Shown here: in pieces, positions 53,988 to 63,922 of the stretch
Numbering within the stretch: the stretch's first letter is position 1
Layout of the letters: every line of letters starts with the position of its first letter
Assembly: GCF_012027325.1 (NCBI RefSeq)
Contig: NZ_SNUG01000006.1
Coordinates: 29,788-93,787, forward strand
Reading direction: 5' to 3'
DNA length: 64,000 nucleotides
From: Thermococcus sp. M39
GTDB taxonomy: Archaea > Methanobacteriota_B > Thermococci > Thermococcales > Thermococcaceae
Notes under the pieces: generated by a model
Database searches by the model: none
The model's input: only the letters and a program-made list of their open reading frames with translations
What the model was told of the DNA's origin: nothing
Translations under genes and position numbers: made by a program

Positions 53988-54268
53988 TACACCCATATCT
54001 GCTGTCTTGAATTCCAATACTCTTTTAGCTCCTCCTTTGTATGGTGTTCTGCCACCGGGTAAATTCTTATTGAGTACACACCTCTCATTCGAGAAATTTC
54101 AAGGGCAACGTCTCTTAAGCTTCTCTCATCTTCAACGTTCATAACTGCCACTATATTTGGGTCTCCTCTAATTTGATGAATTTCCTCTATTAGCCCTCTC
54201 TTCCATAATTGCTCCTTAATCTCGCTAACTTTTTCCTCAAGCACACTTATGAACAGTATAACCTTCAC
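53984..54268 (-). CDS. Stand-alone Lrp/AsnC effector-domain-like protein
   Basis: A 94-aa protein without a DNA-binding helix-turn-helix, with the alpha-beta dimeric ferredoxin-like layout of the Lrp ligand-binding (RAM) domain: KVILFISVLEEKVSEIKEQL, IRGDPNIVAVMNVED, YSIRIYPV. Such solo domains bind amino acids or pair with full-length Lrp proteins. The GTG at 54268 follows GAGGTGAGTAGT, and the ATG 15 nt upstream is inside that site. A similar short gene follows at 54.4 kb. Confidence 0.7.
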   Translation of the reverse strand: MKVILFISVLEEKVSEIKEQLWKRGLIEEIHQIRGDPNIVAVMNVEDERSLRDVALEISRMRGVYSIRIYPVAEHHTKEELKEYWNSRQQIWVY

Positions 54269-54355
54269 ACTACTCACCTCCATAATAATTATAATTCAAA
54301 ACTATTTATACGCCCTATGCTCACTTCAAGTGGTGAAAAATAACAAAATAAGGCT

Positions 54356-54643
54356 TTAAAATACATAAAAAACATTGTTCTCGATTATTCCATTAATCTG
54401 ATGGTTCTCAGCGGAGTTTTTAAGTGTGCTACTTGATAGTTTAACCGGGAAAAGTTTGAACTTTCCCCTTCCTACAAGCCTTGTTAGTCTTAAGCTGAAT
54501 TCTCTAAGCTCATTTTCATCAGCAAATTCAACCTTAGCTATGAAATCATATTCCCCATAGAGCCAGTACCCCTCTACAGGAAGCTTTTTGAGCACTTCAT
54601 CCCTTACTCCCCAGACCAGCAGTATGGCCTCGAGCCTAATCAC
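54356..54643 (-). CDS. Second stand-alone Lrp effector-domain-like protein
   Basis: A 95-aa protein of the same size and fold class as its neighbour (RLEAILLVWGVRDEVLKKL, EYDFIAKVEFADENELREFSLRL), again lacking a DNA-binding domain. The C-terminal 30 residues are divergent and Asn-rich. The start GTG at 54643 is uncertain because GGAGG overlaps it. A TATA-like CATTTATACATC (about 54678-54689, minus) gives a short leader. It lies 87 nt upstream of the other Lrp-like gene on the same strand. Confidence 0.65.
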   Translation of the reverse strand: MIRLEAILLVWGVRDEVLKKLPVEGYWLYGEYDFIAKVEFADENELREFSLRLTRLVGRGKFKLFPVKLSSSTLKNSAENHQINGIIENNVFYVF

Positions 54644-54850
54644 CTCCAGGGACTTTTTCAGTTATCAAATGTGAAGGATGTATAAATGCTTTTTGCAAAT
54701 TTTTCGGATAAAATGCCAAAATTTAGAAAATTTTTTGATAAATTTCCGTCACTTATGCAACGACTTTTTCTTTTCATAGATTTTAAATATTTAATCCACA
54801 AATAACAAAGGGTTTTAACTCAAAAATCAGAGATAAACACGGTGGTGTTC

Positions 54851-55555
54851 ATGATTAAAGCAGTGTTCTTTGATTTTGTCGGGACTCTCTTAAGCAAAGA
54901 GAGCGAAGCCGTTACCCATCTCAAAATCATGGAAGAAGTTCTGAAGAATGCGAATGCAGAGGTTGAGGTTAATGCAAAACAGCTTTTGGAGGAGTATGAG
55001 CATCTCACAAAAGAAGAGTTCAGCAAATTGGCAGGAAAACCTTACAAGCCAATACGTATCATAGAAATTGAAACCCTCGAAAAGCTTGCCCAAAAATACA
55101 ATTTTGAAGTTCCAGAGGATTTTTGGCAAACCCACTTGAAAATGCACCAACTCTATGGGAAACTCTATCCAGAAGTCGTTGAAACTCTAAAAGAGCTCAG
55201 AAAGAGAGGTTATCACGTTGGACTTATTACAGACTCAGATAATGACTATTTAAGAGCTCATTTAGAAGCATTGGGAATTCTTGACCTCTTTGACAGCATA
55301 ACAACAAGTGAAGAGGCAGGATTCTTTAAGCCACATCCGAAAGTTTTCGAAATTGCACTTAAAAAAGCTGGAGTTAAAGGAGAAGAAGCAGTTTATGTTG
55401 GTGATAATCCTCTTAAGGACTGCGTTGGTGCGAGGCAAGTTGATATGATAAGCATCTTGCTTGATAAAACAGGAGAAAAGAGAGAGCTTTGGGGAGAGTG
55501 TGAGTTCATAATAAGCGACTTAAGGGAAGTTTTAGACATAGTATCTGAGATCTGA
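54851..55555 (+). CDS. HAD superfamily hydrolase with altered motif I
   Basis: A 234-aa HAD protein with a cap domain: motif I FFDFVGTLLSKE, motif II ITDSDND, motif III Lys near HPKVFEIALKK, motif IV YVGDNPLKDCVGA. The second Asp of motif I, the usual acid/base in phosphatases, is Val here, as it is replaced in dehalogenases (Tyr) and phosphonatase (Ala), so a non-phosphatase or atypical reaction is possible. ATG at 54851 after GGTGGTGTTC. Its stop is overlapped antisense by a C/D sRNA. Confidence 0.8.
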   Translation: MIKAVFFDFVGTLLSKESEAVTHLKIMEEVLKNANAEVEVNAKQLLEEYEHLTKEEFSKLAGKPYKPIRIIEIETLEKLAQKYNFEVPEDFWQTHLKMHQLYGKLYPEVVETLKELRKRGYHVGLITDSDNDYLRAHLEALGILDLFDSITTSEEAGFFKPHPKVFEIALKKAGVKGEEAVYVGDNPLKDCVGARQVDMISILLDKTGEKRELWGECEFIISDLREVLDIVSEI

Positions 55556-55612
55556 GGTCAGCAACGGCAGGGTTCATCATAACTCAGCCAGCGAAATTGT
55601 CATCATCCCTCT
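55553..55612 (-). ncRNA. C/D box sRNA (methylation guide)
   Basis: Minus strand: terminal stem GAGG/CCTC, C box ATGATGA (55606-55600), 12-nt guide CAATTTCGCTGG, D' box CTGA (55587-55584), 3-nt spacer, C' box ATGATGA (55580-55574), 12-nt guide ACCCTGCCGTTG, D box CTGA (55561-55558). The D' guide could pair with an AGCGAAAUU segment of 23S rRNA (recalled). It follows the CDP-alcohol transferase gene by 4 nt on the same strand and may be released from that mRNA's 3' UTR. Confidence 0.9.
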
Positions 55613-55616
55613 CTTT

Positions 55617-56177
55617 TCAGCTCAGCCTTTTCTTCGCCTCCCATAACCTTTGAAAGGCTGTAATCCAAGCTAAGACTGCAACAATGTAAACTCCCACATC
55701 CACTCTATTAAAGAGCGCTGCAATTATTAAAATCAGAAGTCTCTCAGCTCTCTCTGCAATACCCACAGCTAAAGTTCCACTTCCAGCAAGTTCTGCTCTG
55801 CATCTTTCGTAACTTACCAAATATGACCCAATTAGAGCTATGAATGCAATTTTCCAATCAACCAAACCACCATAAGCAATTCCAAATAAAACTGCCCCAT
55901 CACTAACTCTATCAGTTGTTGAATCTAAAAACGCCCCAAAACGGGAAGTTCTGCCAGTTAGCCTTGCTAAAGTGCCATCAAGAGCATCAATTAATGAACC
56001 AAAGATTAGAGTTAATGCCGCTAATCTCTGCTCTCTCATAGCAAAGAAGTAAGCAGCTAATAGGGAGATCAGCATTCCAATAACAGTGAGCTGATTTGGA
56101 GTTAGGCCGATTTTTGCTAGAGGTCTAACGATTGTCTCTAAGTAACCTTTGAAAACTGGCCTGTATCTATTGAGCAT
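55617..56177 (-). CDS. CDP-alcohol phosphatidyltransferase, archaetidylinositol phosphate synthase-like
   Basis: A 186-aa membrane enzyme with the complete family signature D-G-x2-A-R-x8-G-x3-D-x3-D ([10 protein letters not shown], then [13 protein letters not shown]) and about six membrane helices. It transfers a polar alcohol phosphate onto CDP-archaeol. Length and surroundings favour the archaetidylinositol phosphate synthase branch, which makes inositol ether lipid precursors, but other head groups are possible. Its ATG overlaps the aTrm56 gene by 11 nt. Confidence 0.87.
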   Translation of the reverse strand: MLNRYRPVFKGYLETIVRPLAKIGLTPNQLTVIGMLISLLAAYFFAMREQRLAALTLIFGSLIDALDGTLARLTGRTSRFGAFLDSTTDRVSDGAVLFGIAYGGLVDWKIAFIALIGSYLVSYERCRAELAGSGTLAVGIAERAERLLILIIAALFNRVDVGVYIVAVLAWITAFQRLWEAKKRLS

Positions 56178-56706
56178 CTCCCTCGACCTCTATCACTCTC
56201 TTCCCTCTTTCTTGGGGTATTATCTTAAGTCTAGCATTTTTGAATTCCTTCCTTAACCCTTCTCCATCTAAAAGTCTGTCTAAAAATACTGCTAACGCTG
56301 CAACCTCACTGTGAGGCTGATTTCCAATTGCAATGTTGTAATGAGCAAGCTCGTAAACTTCCCTCGGGACTTTTTCTGCTCCTACAACAACTAAGATGTT
56401 TTCTCCACACTTTAAATCTTCCTTGATTTTAGGCAGTGCGTCATCCACATGAATTCCATACATCGTGAGATGGACTATTTTTCCCTCCCATTCACGCATT
56501 ATCTTTTTCCAGTGAGGGTCAAATTTTATGAAAAATGGTCCTCCCCAACGTTTTACAACATCTTCAACACTCTCTCTTACATGTTCATCTTCATCAGCTG
56601 CAATTATTATCCCATCAGCTCCAAAGGCCCTTGCGGTTAAAGCTACATGGGTTGTTATTCTTTTATCTCTCTCGGGTCTGTGGCCTAACCTAAGCACTAC
56701 TATCAT
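56167..56706 (-). CDS. tRNA (cytidine(56)-2'-O)-methyltransferase aTrm56
   Basis: A 179-aa SPOUT-class enzyme, archaeal-specific, that methylates the ribose of C56 in the T loop of tRNAs, stabilising them at high temperature. The family pattern is visible: [22 protein letters not shown] at the N-terminus and the knot region [38 protein letters not shown]. It overlaps the genes on both sides (4 and 11 nt), so it is translated from one polycistron. Confidence 0.92.
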   Translation of the reverse strand: MIVVLRLGHRPERDKRITTHVALTARAFGADGIIIAADEDEHVRESVEDVVKRWGGPFFIKFDPHWKKIMREWEGKIVHLTMYGIHVDDALPKIKEDLKCGENILVVVGAEKVPREVYELAHYNIAIGNQPHSEVAALAVFLDRLLDGEGLRKEFKNARLKIIPQERGKRVIEVEGDAQ

Positions 56707-58301
56707 TTGTACACCCCCCTGAGGATATACCAGTACTTTCTAAAATCATCCGGCCAAGGCTTGTCTTTATAAAACTCGTAGAGCGCCTTAATTGTCTTCG
56801 CAATATCTTTATAATCATAGTTGAGAAACATTTCATTCAACTCTTTTTCAGGAGCTGAGGTTAGAATGAACAATGTGAATATTTGCTCATTCTCGTTCAT
56901 TCCAGTAAGCATCAATGTAATCTTCGTCCTAAGCATTGGATTAAGCCTCTTTTCAACTTTCGTCATCAGCTTATCTTTGAGATTTGCGAGATAGTCAGGA
57001 CCAACATCAATATGTTCATGTCCTCTCAACTCCTCTGGAGCCTGAGCAACAAGTTTGTAGTTCCCCTGTGTTAGAAGCTGGTAAATCTTGGGAAAGTATG
57101 GAGTTGCTATGTAATCCTCTCTGCTTCCGATAAATCCATGCCTAAAGTCTACAACATACCACTCCCCTCCGGAGTAGAACTCAGACAGCGGCCTTAAAGT
57201 GCAGTCTGTACCATTGTACAAGCTCACGATTCTTGCCGGCACATCAATGGATTTCATCATGGCCGTAAAAAGGAGTTGTCCTTCAGCATAGCTGATTTTG
57301 TTTTGCTGAAGTATCTTCTGTGGATCAATGGAAGCTGTTGTATCACCGAATTTGTAATGCTCAACAATCCATGTGTATATTTGTTTGCCTGCCTCTACTT
57401 CAGATTTTGATTTTAGAACAAGAGGTAAAGCATAGTTCCGCATGACACCAATGTCAACATAAGGTGTGGAGTTGAATTTCTTAATCCAGTAGCCATCTAC
57501 GAGATATCTGTTCTCGATCCAATAATAGTTGTCTCCATATGCCCTTCTCAGTGTTTTATTGTTTGCAAGCCAAGGCTTCCATGTTACCTCTAAGTATCTG
57601 CTCTTAATTTCTTTCTTCTCTCTATCGTTCTCAAAGTAGCTAACAACGGTAGTTATGTATCCTGCCCGATACTCATATGGCGCTTTTATCAGATAAACCA
57701 TGAGATAAGATTTCCCACCGTCTATTTTTTGAGGAACTTCTGTTTGGTTAACAATTTCCAACCCATCAGGAAGATTCAAAGAAATCTCACCTATTTCTAT
57801 CGGCGCAGTCCCAACATTCCTCAATTCCAATGTTATGTTGAAAAGCTCCCCCCCTTCCACTGATTCGGGCATTTTTAAATTCACATAAAGCTCTCCGGAT
57901 GGAATCTCGCTTTCCTCTTTAACAACTGTTATTGTAAACTCATGATAAAATCCCTTCCATGTCCTATGGAGTTCATCAACAAGCTCCAATGGCACTCCTA
58001 TTGTGTATACTCCAGGTTTATCAGGGGCTTTTACTATCCACACAAGCTCAGCTTTTTGCCCCACCTTTAATGGAGCAGGAAACTTGGGGTTCTGCAGGAT
58101 TTTAAAGTTTGGATTATTAATCATCAAATTCGCATCAATAAACGCAACTTTTCCTGTGTTGTTGATAGTCACAATTATATGAAAAGTCCCTCCGGCTTTT
58201 ACAACCGTTCTATCAACCTCAAAAGTAACCACAGCCGGTTGCTTAATCAGACACCCCGATGCAAAAATTATCAAAAGCAGGAGGATGGCAGATTTTTTCA
58301 A
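56703..58301 (-). CDS. Lipoprotein with CARDB-like domains and degenerate transglutaminase domain
   Basis: A 532-aa lipoprotein: lipobox ASGC (Cys17), two CARDB-like beta domains ([36 protein letters not shown]) and a transglutaminase-like domain around [15 protein letters not shown] to [13 protein letters not shown]. The expected catalytic Cys is Ala-Glu-like (position taken by AEG) and no His sits before the final WYVVD, so it is probably inactive and used for binding. TTG start at 58301, 5 nt after GGTGAG. Overlaps aTrm56 by 4 nt. Confidence 0.8.
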   Translation of the reverse strand: MKKSAILLLLIIFASGCLIKQPAVVTFEVDRTVVKAGGTFHIIVTINNTGKVAFIDANLMINNPNFKILQNPKFPAPLKVGQKAELVWIVKAPDKPGVYTIGVPLELVDELHRTWKGFYHEFTITVVKEESEIPSGELYVNLKMPESVEGGELFNITLELRNVGTAPIEIGEISLNLPDGLEIVNQTEVPQKIDGGKSYLMVYLIKAPYEYRAGYITTVVSYFENDREKKEIKSRYLEVTWKPWLANNKTLRRAYGDNYYWIENRYLVDGYWIKKFNSTPYVDIGVMRNYALPLVLKSKSEVEAGKQIYTWIVEHYKFGDTTASIDPQKILQQNKISYAEGQLLFTAMMKSIDVPARIVSLYNGTDCTLRPLSEFYSGGEWYVVDFRHGFIGSREDYIATPYFPKIYQLLTQGNYKLVAQAPEELRGHEHIDVGPDYLANLKDKLMTKVEKRLNPMLRTKITLMLTGMNENEQIFTLFILTSAPEKELNEMFLNYDYKDIAKTIKALYEFYKDKPWPDDFRKYWYILRGVYK

Positions 58302-58306
58302 TTAGC

Positions 58307-58738
58307 TCACCTTTTTAGTTCATGAAGGAGGATTGCCAACTCACCGAGCTCGCCGATTTCCCACCTAACATTAATCGGTGTTCCTACCTCAATTTCCTTT
58401 TTGCTCAGCCCTGGCTCAGTTCCACCAAAGATAAACATCACCTTCTTCTCTTTCACTTTTTCCCTCAGCTCTTCCCAATTAGCTGGTTCTCCAAACTTCG
58501 TGACTGTATAAATTTCGTCGGGCTGGACCACCTCAATGGCATCAGGCAAATCTCCCACGATTAAGACATTTTTACCTTTCTTGAATGCTTCCTTATGTAT
58601 TTCTGGCACTCCCATTTGTGCCGCTGTGCCGGTAGGCTTTGAAATCACTAATAGGTCAACATCAAAGCCAAAAGCTATTTTAGCAAACTCCTCAAGCTTC
58701 CTTGTTGCATTGATGTTGTGATACACAACGATTATCAT
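58307..58738 (-). CDS. SPOUT-like archaeal protein (COG4080 type)
   Basis: A 143-aa protein (IIVVYHNINATRKLEEFAKIAFG, LVISKPTGTAAQMGVPE, VLIVGDLPDAIEVV, MFIFGGTEPGLSKKEIEVG) that resembles the archaeal COG4080 group, annotated variously as SpoU-type methylase or RecB-like nuclease. The GGTEPGLSKKE segment is like a SPOUT cofactor-binding knot, so an RNA methyltransferase role is my preference. It is 5 nt upstream of the lipoprotein gene and probably first in this polycistron. Confidence 0.7.
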   Translation of the reverse strand: MIIVVYHNINATRKLEEFAKIAFGFDVDLLVISKPTGTAAQMGVPEIHKEAFKKGKNVLIVGDLPDAIEVVQPDEIYTVTKFGEPANWEELREKVKEKKVMFIFGGTEPGLSKKEIEVGTPINVRWEIGELGELAILLHELKR

Positions 58739-58788
58739 TCTCTCACCTCCAAAGGCTCTTTAAAGGATTGAACCTTAATAATCTTTAG

Positions 58789-60099
<1,311 letters not shown>

Positions 60100-60119
<20 letters not shown>

Positions 60120-61284
60120 TTTTTGATGATATCTTCTCAAATTTTATGAAAAGTGCACTTATCATTAAAAACAGCACTAAGCTAACGAAATAGGGTAGCG
60201 TAGGTTTTATACTTGCCAATGCTCCAGCAAGAAATGGTGTGAAAAGCCCTATAACCCTTCTGTAGCTTGACAAGGCCGCGTGGAATTCGCTTGCCTTCTC
60301 ATTGGGAATTAAAGAGAACATCCAAGAGCGGTAAAATGGGAACCAAAGGGTGCTTCCAAACGCTTCGACCCCGTAGACAACTAATGCTAGCCAGAACGGC
60401 GGCGAAAGGGACATAACTAGGGCATAAACCGCGCTGAGAAACATCCCAAAACTAATCGCCTGGAAGCCCCTTCCCTTTGGAACCCTTTCGCTGGCATAGG
60501 TGCCTATTATTGAAGCGAGACTGCTCGCGCAGGCAATCAGCGTCACCTCGAAGACAGTCTTGTGGAGCACAAAGACGACGTAATTAAGGAGGACTATTTC
60601 GGGGGCAAGCGACCAAGCTAAAGTGAGCAGGGCCTCAAACAGAAGCAGGAACTTAAACTCGTCCGCTTTGAATGTAAACCCTTCAGGCGTAATTCTCTCT
60701 TCCTTTCCGACTGACGGGAGGAAGAGCCAGATGTAGGCTATCGTGAAGACTGAGAGGAGACCGAAAGCTATGAATGCCATCCTGTAGTGCTCGGCATTGT
60801 TCCAGACGTAGCCGAAGAGGTAGCCGAGTATCGGGAAGGTTATCAGCCTGCTAATCTCTGGCAGGCGTAGATGCCAGGCGAAGATCTCTTCGTATTTGTC
60901 AGCCGGATATATAATCTGCTCGTAGGCTCGGTAGAGAGGGTAGAGAACCGTTGAGAGCTTTTCAATGGTTCTGCCCGCGAAGAGCATAAGTGGGGCTATT
61001 GCGCCCTTTGCAAAGCTGTAGAGGATGTAGGCTATCCCATCGAGGGCGTCAATAACTATTAATCCCTTCTTAATGTCCCACCGGTTGAATGCCCTTCCGA
61101 GGAGGTAAGTCAATGGAATCGCGGCAATGTTGACTGCCGTGAAGAAAGCCCCAACTTCAAGGACTGAATAACCTGAGTACATCATGTAGAGCGGAAGCAG
61201 ATACCATACGATGAGCTGTGGAGCTATGATTGTATGGTAGAGGATGTAAGTTTTAGCATCTCTGGGAATTTCGCCCCATTTCAT
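60100..61284 (-). CDS. Major facilitator superfamily transporter
   Basis: A 394-aa protein with about 12 membrane helices in the 6+6 MFS arrangement, including the cytoplasmic loop between helices 2 and 3 (GRAFNRWDIKKGLIV) and a central hydrophilic loop (SVGKEERITPEGFTFKADEFK). Substrate unknown. The coding sequence is noticeably more GC-rich than its neighbours, like the truncated MFS gene at the right edge. ATG at 61284 follows AGGTGTCTCA. Confidence 0.87.
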
Positions 61285-61346
61285 TGAGACACCTATGAAA
61301 TTTTGATGCTTTCCGTTAAAAATCCTTCTAAAACTTAAAAGAAAGG

Positions 61347-61460
61347 TTAAAGAACCCTATTCCTAAAATCCACCGCATCCTTGACAGTCCACTCTTTCAC
61401 TACCTTCGGGTCATCTTGGCTCACCTTTTTCCAAAACTTCAAACTCTCGAAATCAAACAT
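61347..61460 (-). CDS. Small 37-aa protein
   Basis: A very short gene below usual ORF cut-offs. ATG at 61460 is preceded by GGTGAGGACA, a good ribosome site. The 37-aa product (MFDFESLKFWKKVSQDD, then VKEWTVKDAVDFRNRVL) is charged and looks helical, like an antitoxin or a small regulatory protein, but no family is recognised. It could also be the relic of a longer gene in this decaying region. Confidence 0.5.
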   Translation of the reverse strand: MFDFESLKFWKKVSQDDPKVVKEWTVKDAVDFRNRVL

Positions 61461-61596
61461 TGTCCTCACCAAATAACAATAATGTGCTCAAAGTAGAATT
61501 CATGAGTGGTCAAAATAGGACAGATATCATTTTCAACAAGTCTGAAAGTTTAGAATTGTTTAGTTTTTAAGTTCATCAGAGATAAAATAGTCGGTG

Positions 61597-61767
61597 ATTT
61601 AAACGGCAGCCGTTGAGGGATACACCTCCGGAAAGATTATAAAGGAAGCTAAGATTGCTCTCTTGAGTCTCAAGTTCATTAGGCTACCAATTATCGGAAA
61701 ACCCCTTGAGATTGTAGGGGAGTTATTGTGGAGGGATGCTAATGAAGCTCATGAGGAAGATTGACCT
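61597..61767 (+). pseudogene. C-terminal gene remnant
   Basis: After a TAA at 61597-61599 a frame is open to a TGA near 61765, reading TAAVEGYTSGKIIKEAKIAL and LPIIGKPLEIVGELLWRDA. It is protein-like but has no start codon or ribosome site and overlaps the next gene's first codons. It is most likely the tail of a gene whose front has been lost. Upstream to 61461 there is nothing recognisable. Family unknown. Confidence 0.4.
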
Positions 61768-63033
61768 TAAAAACTCTGAAACACGCCATCTCGTTATTCT
61801 CCTTGTGATCACGCTCATCACATTCACTGCGGTTTTAGCCTTGCCAGTTAGGCTAATTGAACCTGATGATAACACATATTATGTGGCTATGAAGGCATTT
61901 GCTGAGGGCAAGTTAACACTAACGCGCAGTGAATACTTACAGTTTCAAAAGGAAGTTAAAGACATTGGAACCTACCACTTCGGAGTGCAATATGTGAGAA
62001 TTAGTTTTGACAAATTTGCCTTAGAGAAAGCTCCGGCGTATCCTTTCATACTTGCTCTTTTCCACAAGCTTGGGCTTGAGAGAGCAGTAAATCTAATATT
62101 AGGGCTTTTAGCACTAATTGTTTTCTACAAGTTTTTGTCCCTTGCCTATGGGCCGAGAACGGCTTTCTTTTCATCGCTAATCCTTCTTTTCAATGCAACC
62201 TTCTTGGGAATGTTCTACAGGATTTACATGTCCGACTTTGCGAGCATGGTGTTTGTGCTCATCGGCGTAGCGCTATATTACATGGCTCTTGAAAGAGATA
62301 AACAAGCAATTGCAGTGCTTTCGGGTCTTAGTTTAGGAACAAGTGTGGCAATAAGATATACAAACGTAGTAACTACCCTGCAATCCTGCTCTATGCGCTC
62401 TGGCTCTTGAAAAAGGGCATGAAAAGGCCGCTTAGACACTTCGGCTTACTAATCCTAGGTTCAATTCCACCTGCAATTTTGCTCATGACATACCATTACA
62501 TAGTTTTTGGAAGCCCATTTACAGCAGGCTACGCCTACACAATTGGCTACACAAACTTTGCTTTCCAATTTATGTTAAAGGGAGAGTGGCACAAAGCTTT
62601 TGTAATACTCCAGAGAAACTTGCTAATTCACCCAAAGCTCCTTTTTGAGGGTTTTCCATCAATCTTCTTACTTCCAGCAGGTTTATATTTCGCACGAAGA
62701 ACACGCTCATTGCATCCTTTGGCACCGCTCTTGCTCTTGTGGTTCTTAGCATACTTTGGCTTATACTTCCAATACGATTGGCTCCGTGTTGATGCATACA
62801 TCTTCCAAACAAGATTTTACCTCCCATTCGCCCCAGTTCTCGCGGCTTCAGCGGGAGTATTGATAGCAAGCCTTTTAGATGAGAAAACACCCAAAGAAAT
62901 TAAAGCATTGGGCTATACGCTCCTTGGCTTCATATTGCTGGTGGATTTATCTTCATTTGTAAGTTTTGTGGCCCATTACGTCCTTAATTTTAGATTTGGA
63001 CAGCCTTTACTGCCTCCTCCTTTTAGGCCTTGA
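61742..63033 (+). pseudogene. Membrane glycosyltransferase-like gene broken by a frameshift
   Basis: Two frames, 61742-62410 and 62407-63033, belong to one multi-membrane protein of the ArnT/PMT-like (GT39-type) class: an N-terminal helix, the acidic LIEPDDNTYYVAMKAF loop, many membrane segments and a C-terminal DWLRVDAYIFQTRFYLPFAP. Reading IRYTNVV in the first frame should continue as NYPAILLYALWLLKKG in the second, so a single base is missing (or two inserted) at 62369-62371 (GTAGTAAC). Either a true mutation or a sequencing error. The start ATG at 61742 follows GGAGGG. Confidence 0.75.
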
Positions 63034-63051
63034 ATTTGAGAGAGTACACCG

Positions 63052-63888
63052 CTACGTTTGGGTTGTCGAAGTTGAAACATCCTGAAGCATTCTTAACATT
63101 AAGACTCCACTTCCAATACCCAGCCAAAATGCTCCAAGTGCTAGCAGTGAGACACTAAACCCATGCTCAATAAGAAGTGCAAAGGTTAACTGCGAGAGAG
63201 GGATTATCAGCGTTGCCAGGGCGTCAAAAACTCCTCTAAATGTTCCCAAGCTTTCCATTGGGATGACCTTCTGAAAGAGGCTGCTCATTGAGATGTTCAA
63301 CGCTTGCCCTCCTATGCCCAAGAGAAGCATTCCTGCGAAGAGGAGATAAACACTGGGCAAACCGAGAAGAAGAATCGCGAGACTCTCAAAGGCCATGCCG
63401 ACGAATATCGCCATCCTGAGGTCGTTTCTTGCTATGAATATTGCCAGCGAAATCGCGGCTAACAGTCCCCCAATGTTTCTAACTGACTGCAGGCTTCCAT
63501 AGAGGAGTCCCCCAAAGCTTGCACTCTTAAGAGAACTAAAGACAAAAATCCTCGAAGAAGCTATCGCGAAATTGAAGAGCAAGAGTGTAGCGATAAAGCC
63601 GACGATTAATTTTCTGTCCATGGTCATGCTCGTGGGCTCTTCCTGTGGGCTTTCTTTCCTTGTGACTTCAACACCAAGGTAGGGCAAGAGTGCGAGAGCA
63701 CCCATGAGAAGGAAGAGCGCATCGAGGATCATAAGCCCAATTCCAAAGCGATAAGCTAAGAAGCCGACTATCGGGAAGGAGAGAAGGGAAGTGGCTTCGC
63801 TCACGCTCTCAATCTTGGCATTGAGCCTCTGGAGCTCGTCTCCCTCCAGTGTCATCGAGGCTATCAGCGTGAAGCCGTTTCTAACTGT
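63052..63888 (-). pseudogene. MFS transporter lacking its N-terminal part
   Basis: About 275 codons remain, corresponding to the region from about helix 4-5 to helix 12 of an MFS transporter (from TVRNGFTLIASMTLEGDEL, through the central loop EVTRKESPQEEPTS, to the C-terminus). No start codon with ribosome site exists; the homologous sequence fades near 63888 and a stop precedes at 63907-63909. The first 100 or so residues are missing, presumably separated by the element starting at the right edge. GC-rich. Confidence 0.7.
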
Positions 63889-63922
63889 TCTTCTTTTTGT
63901 ATAATTTCATAGAAAATAATGG

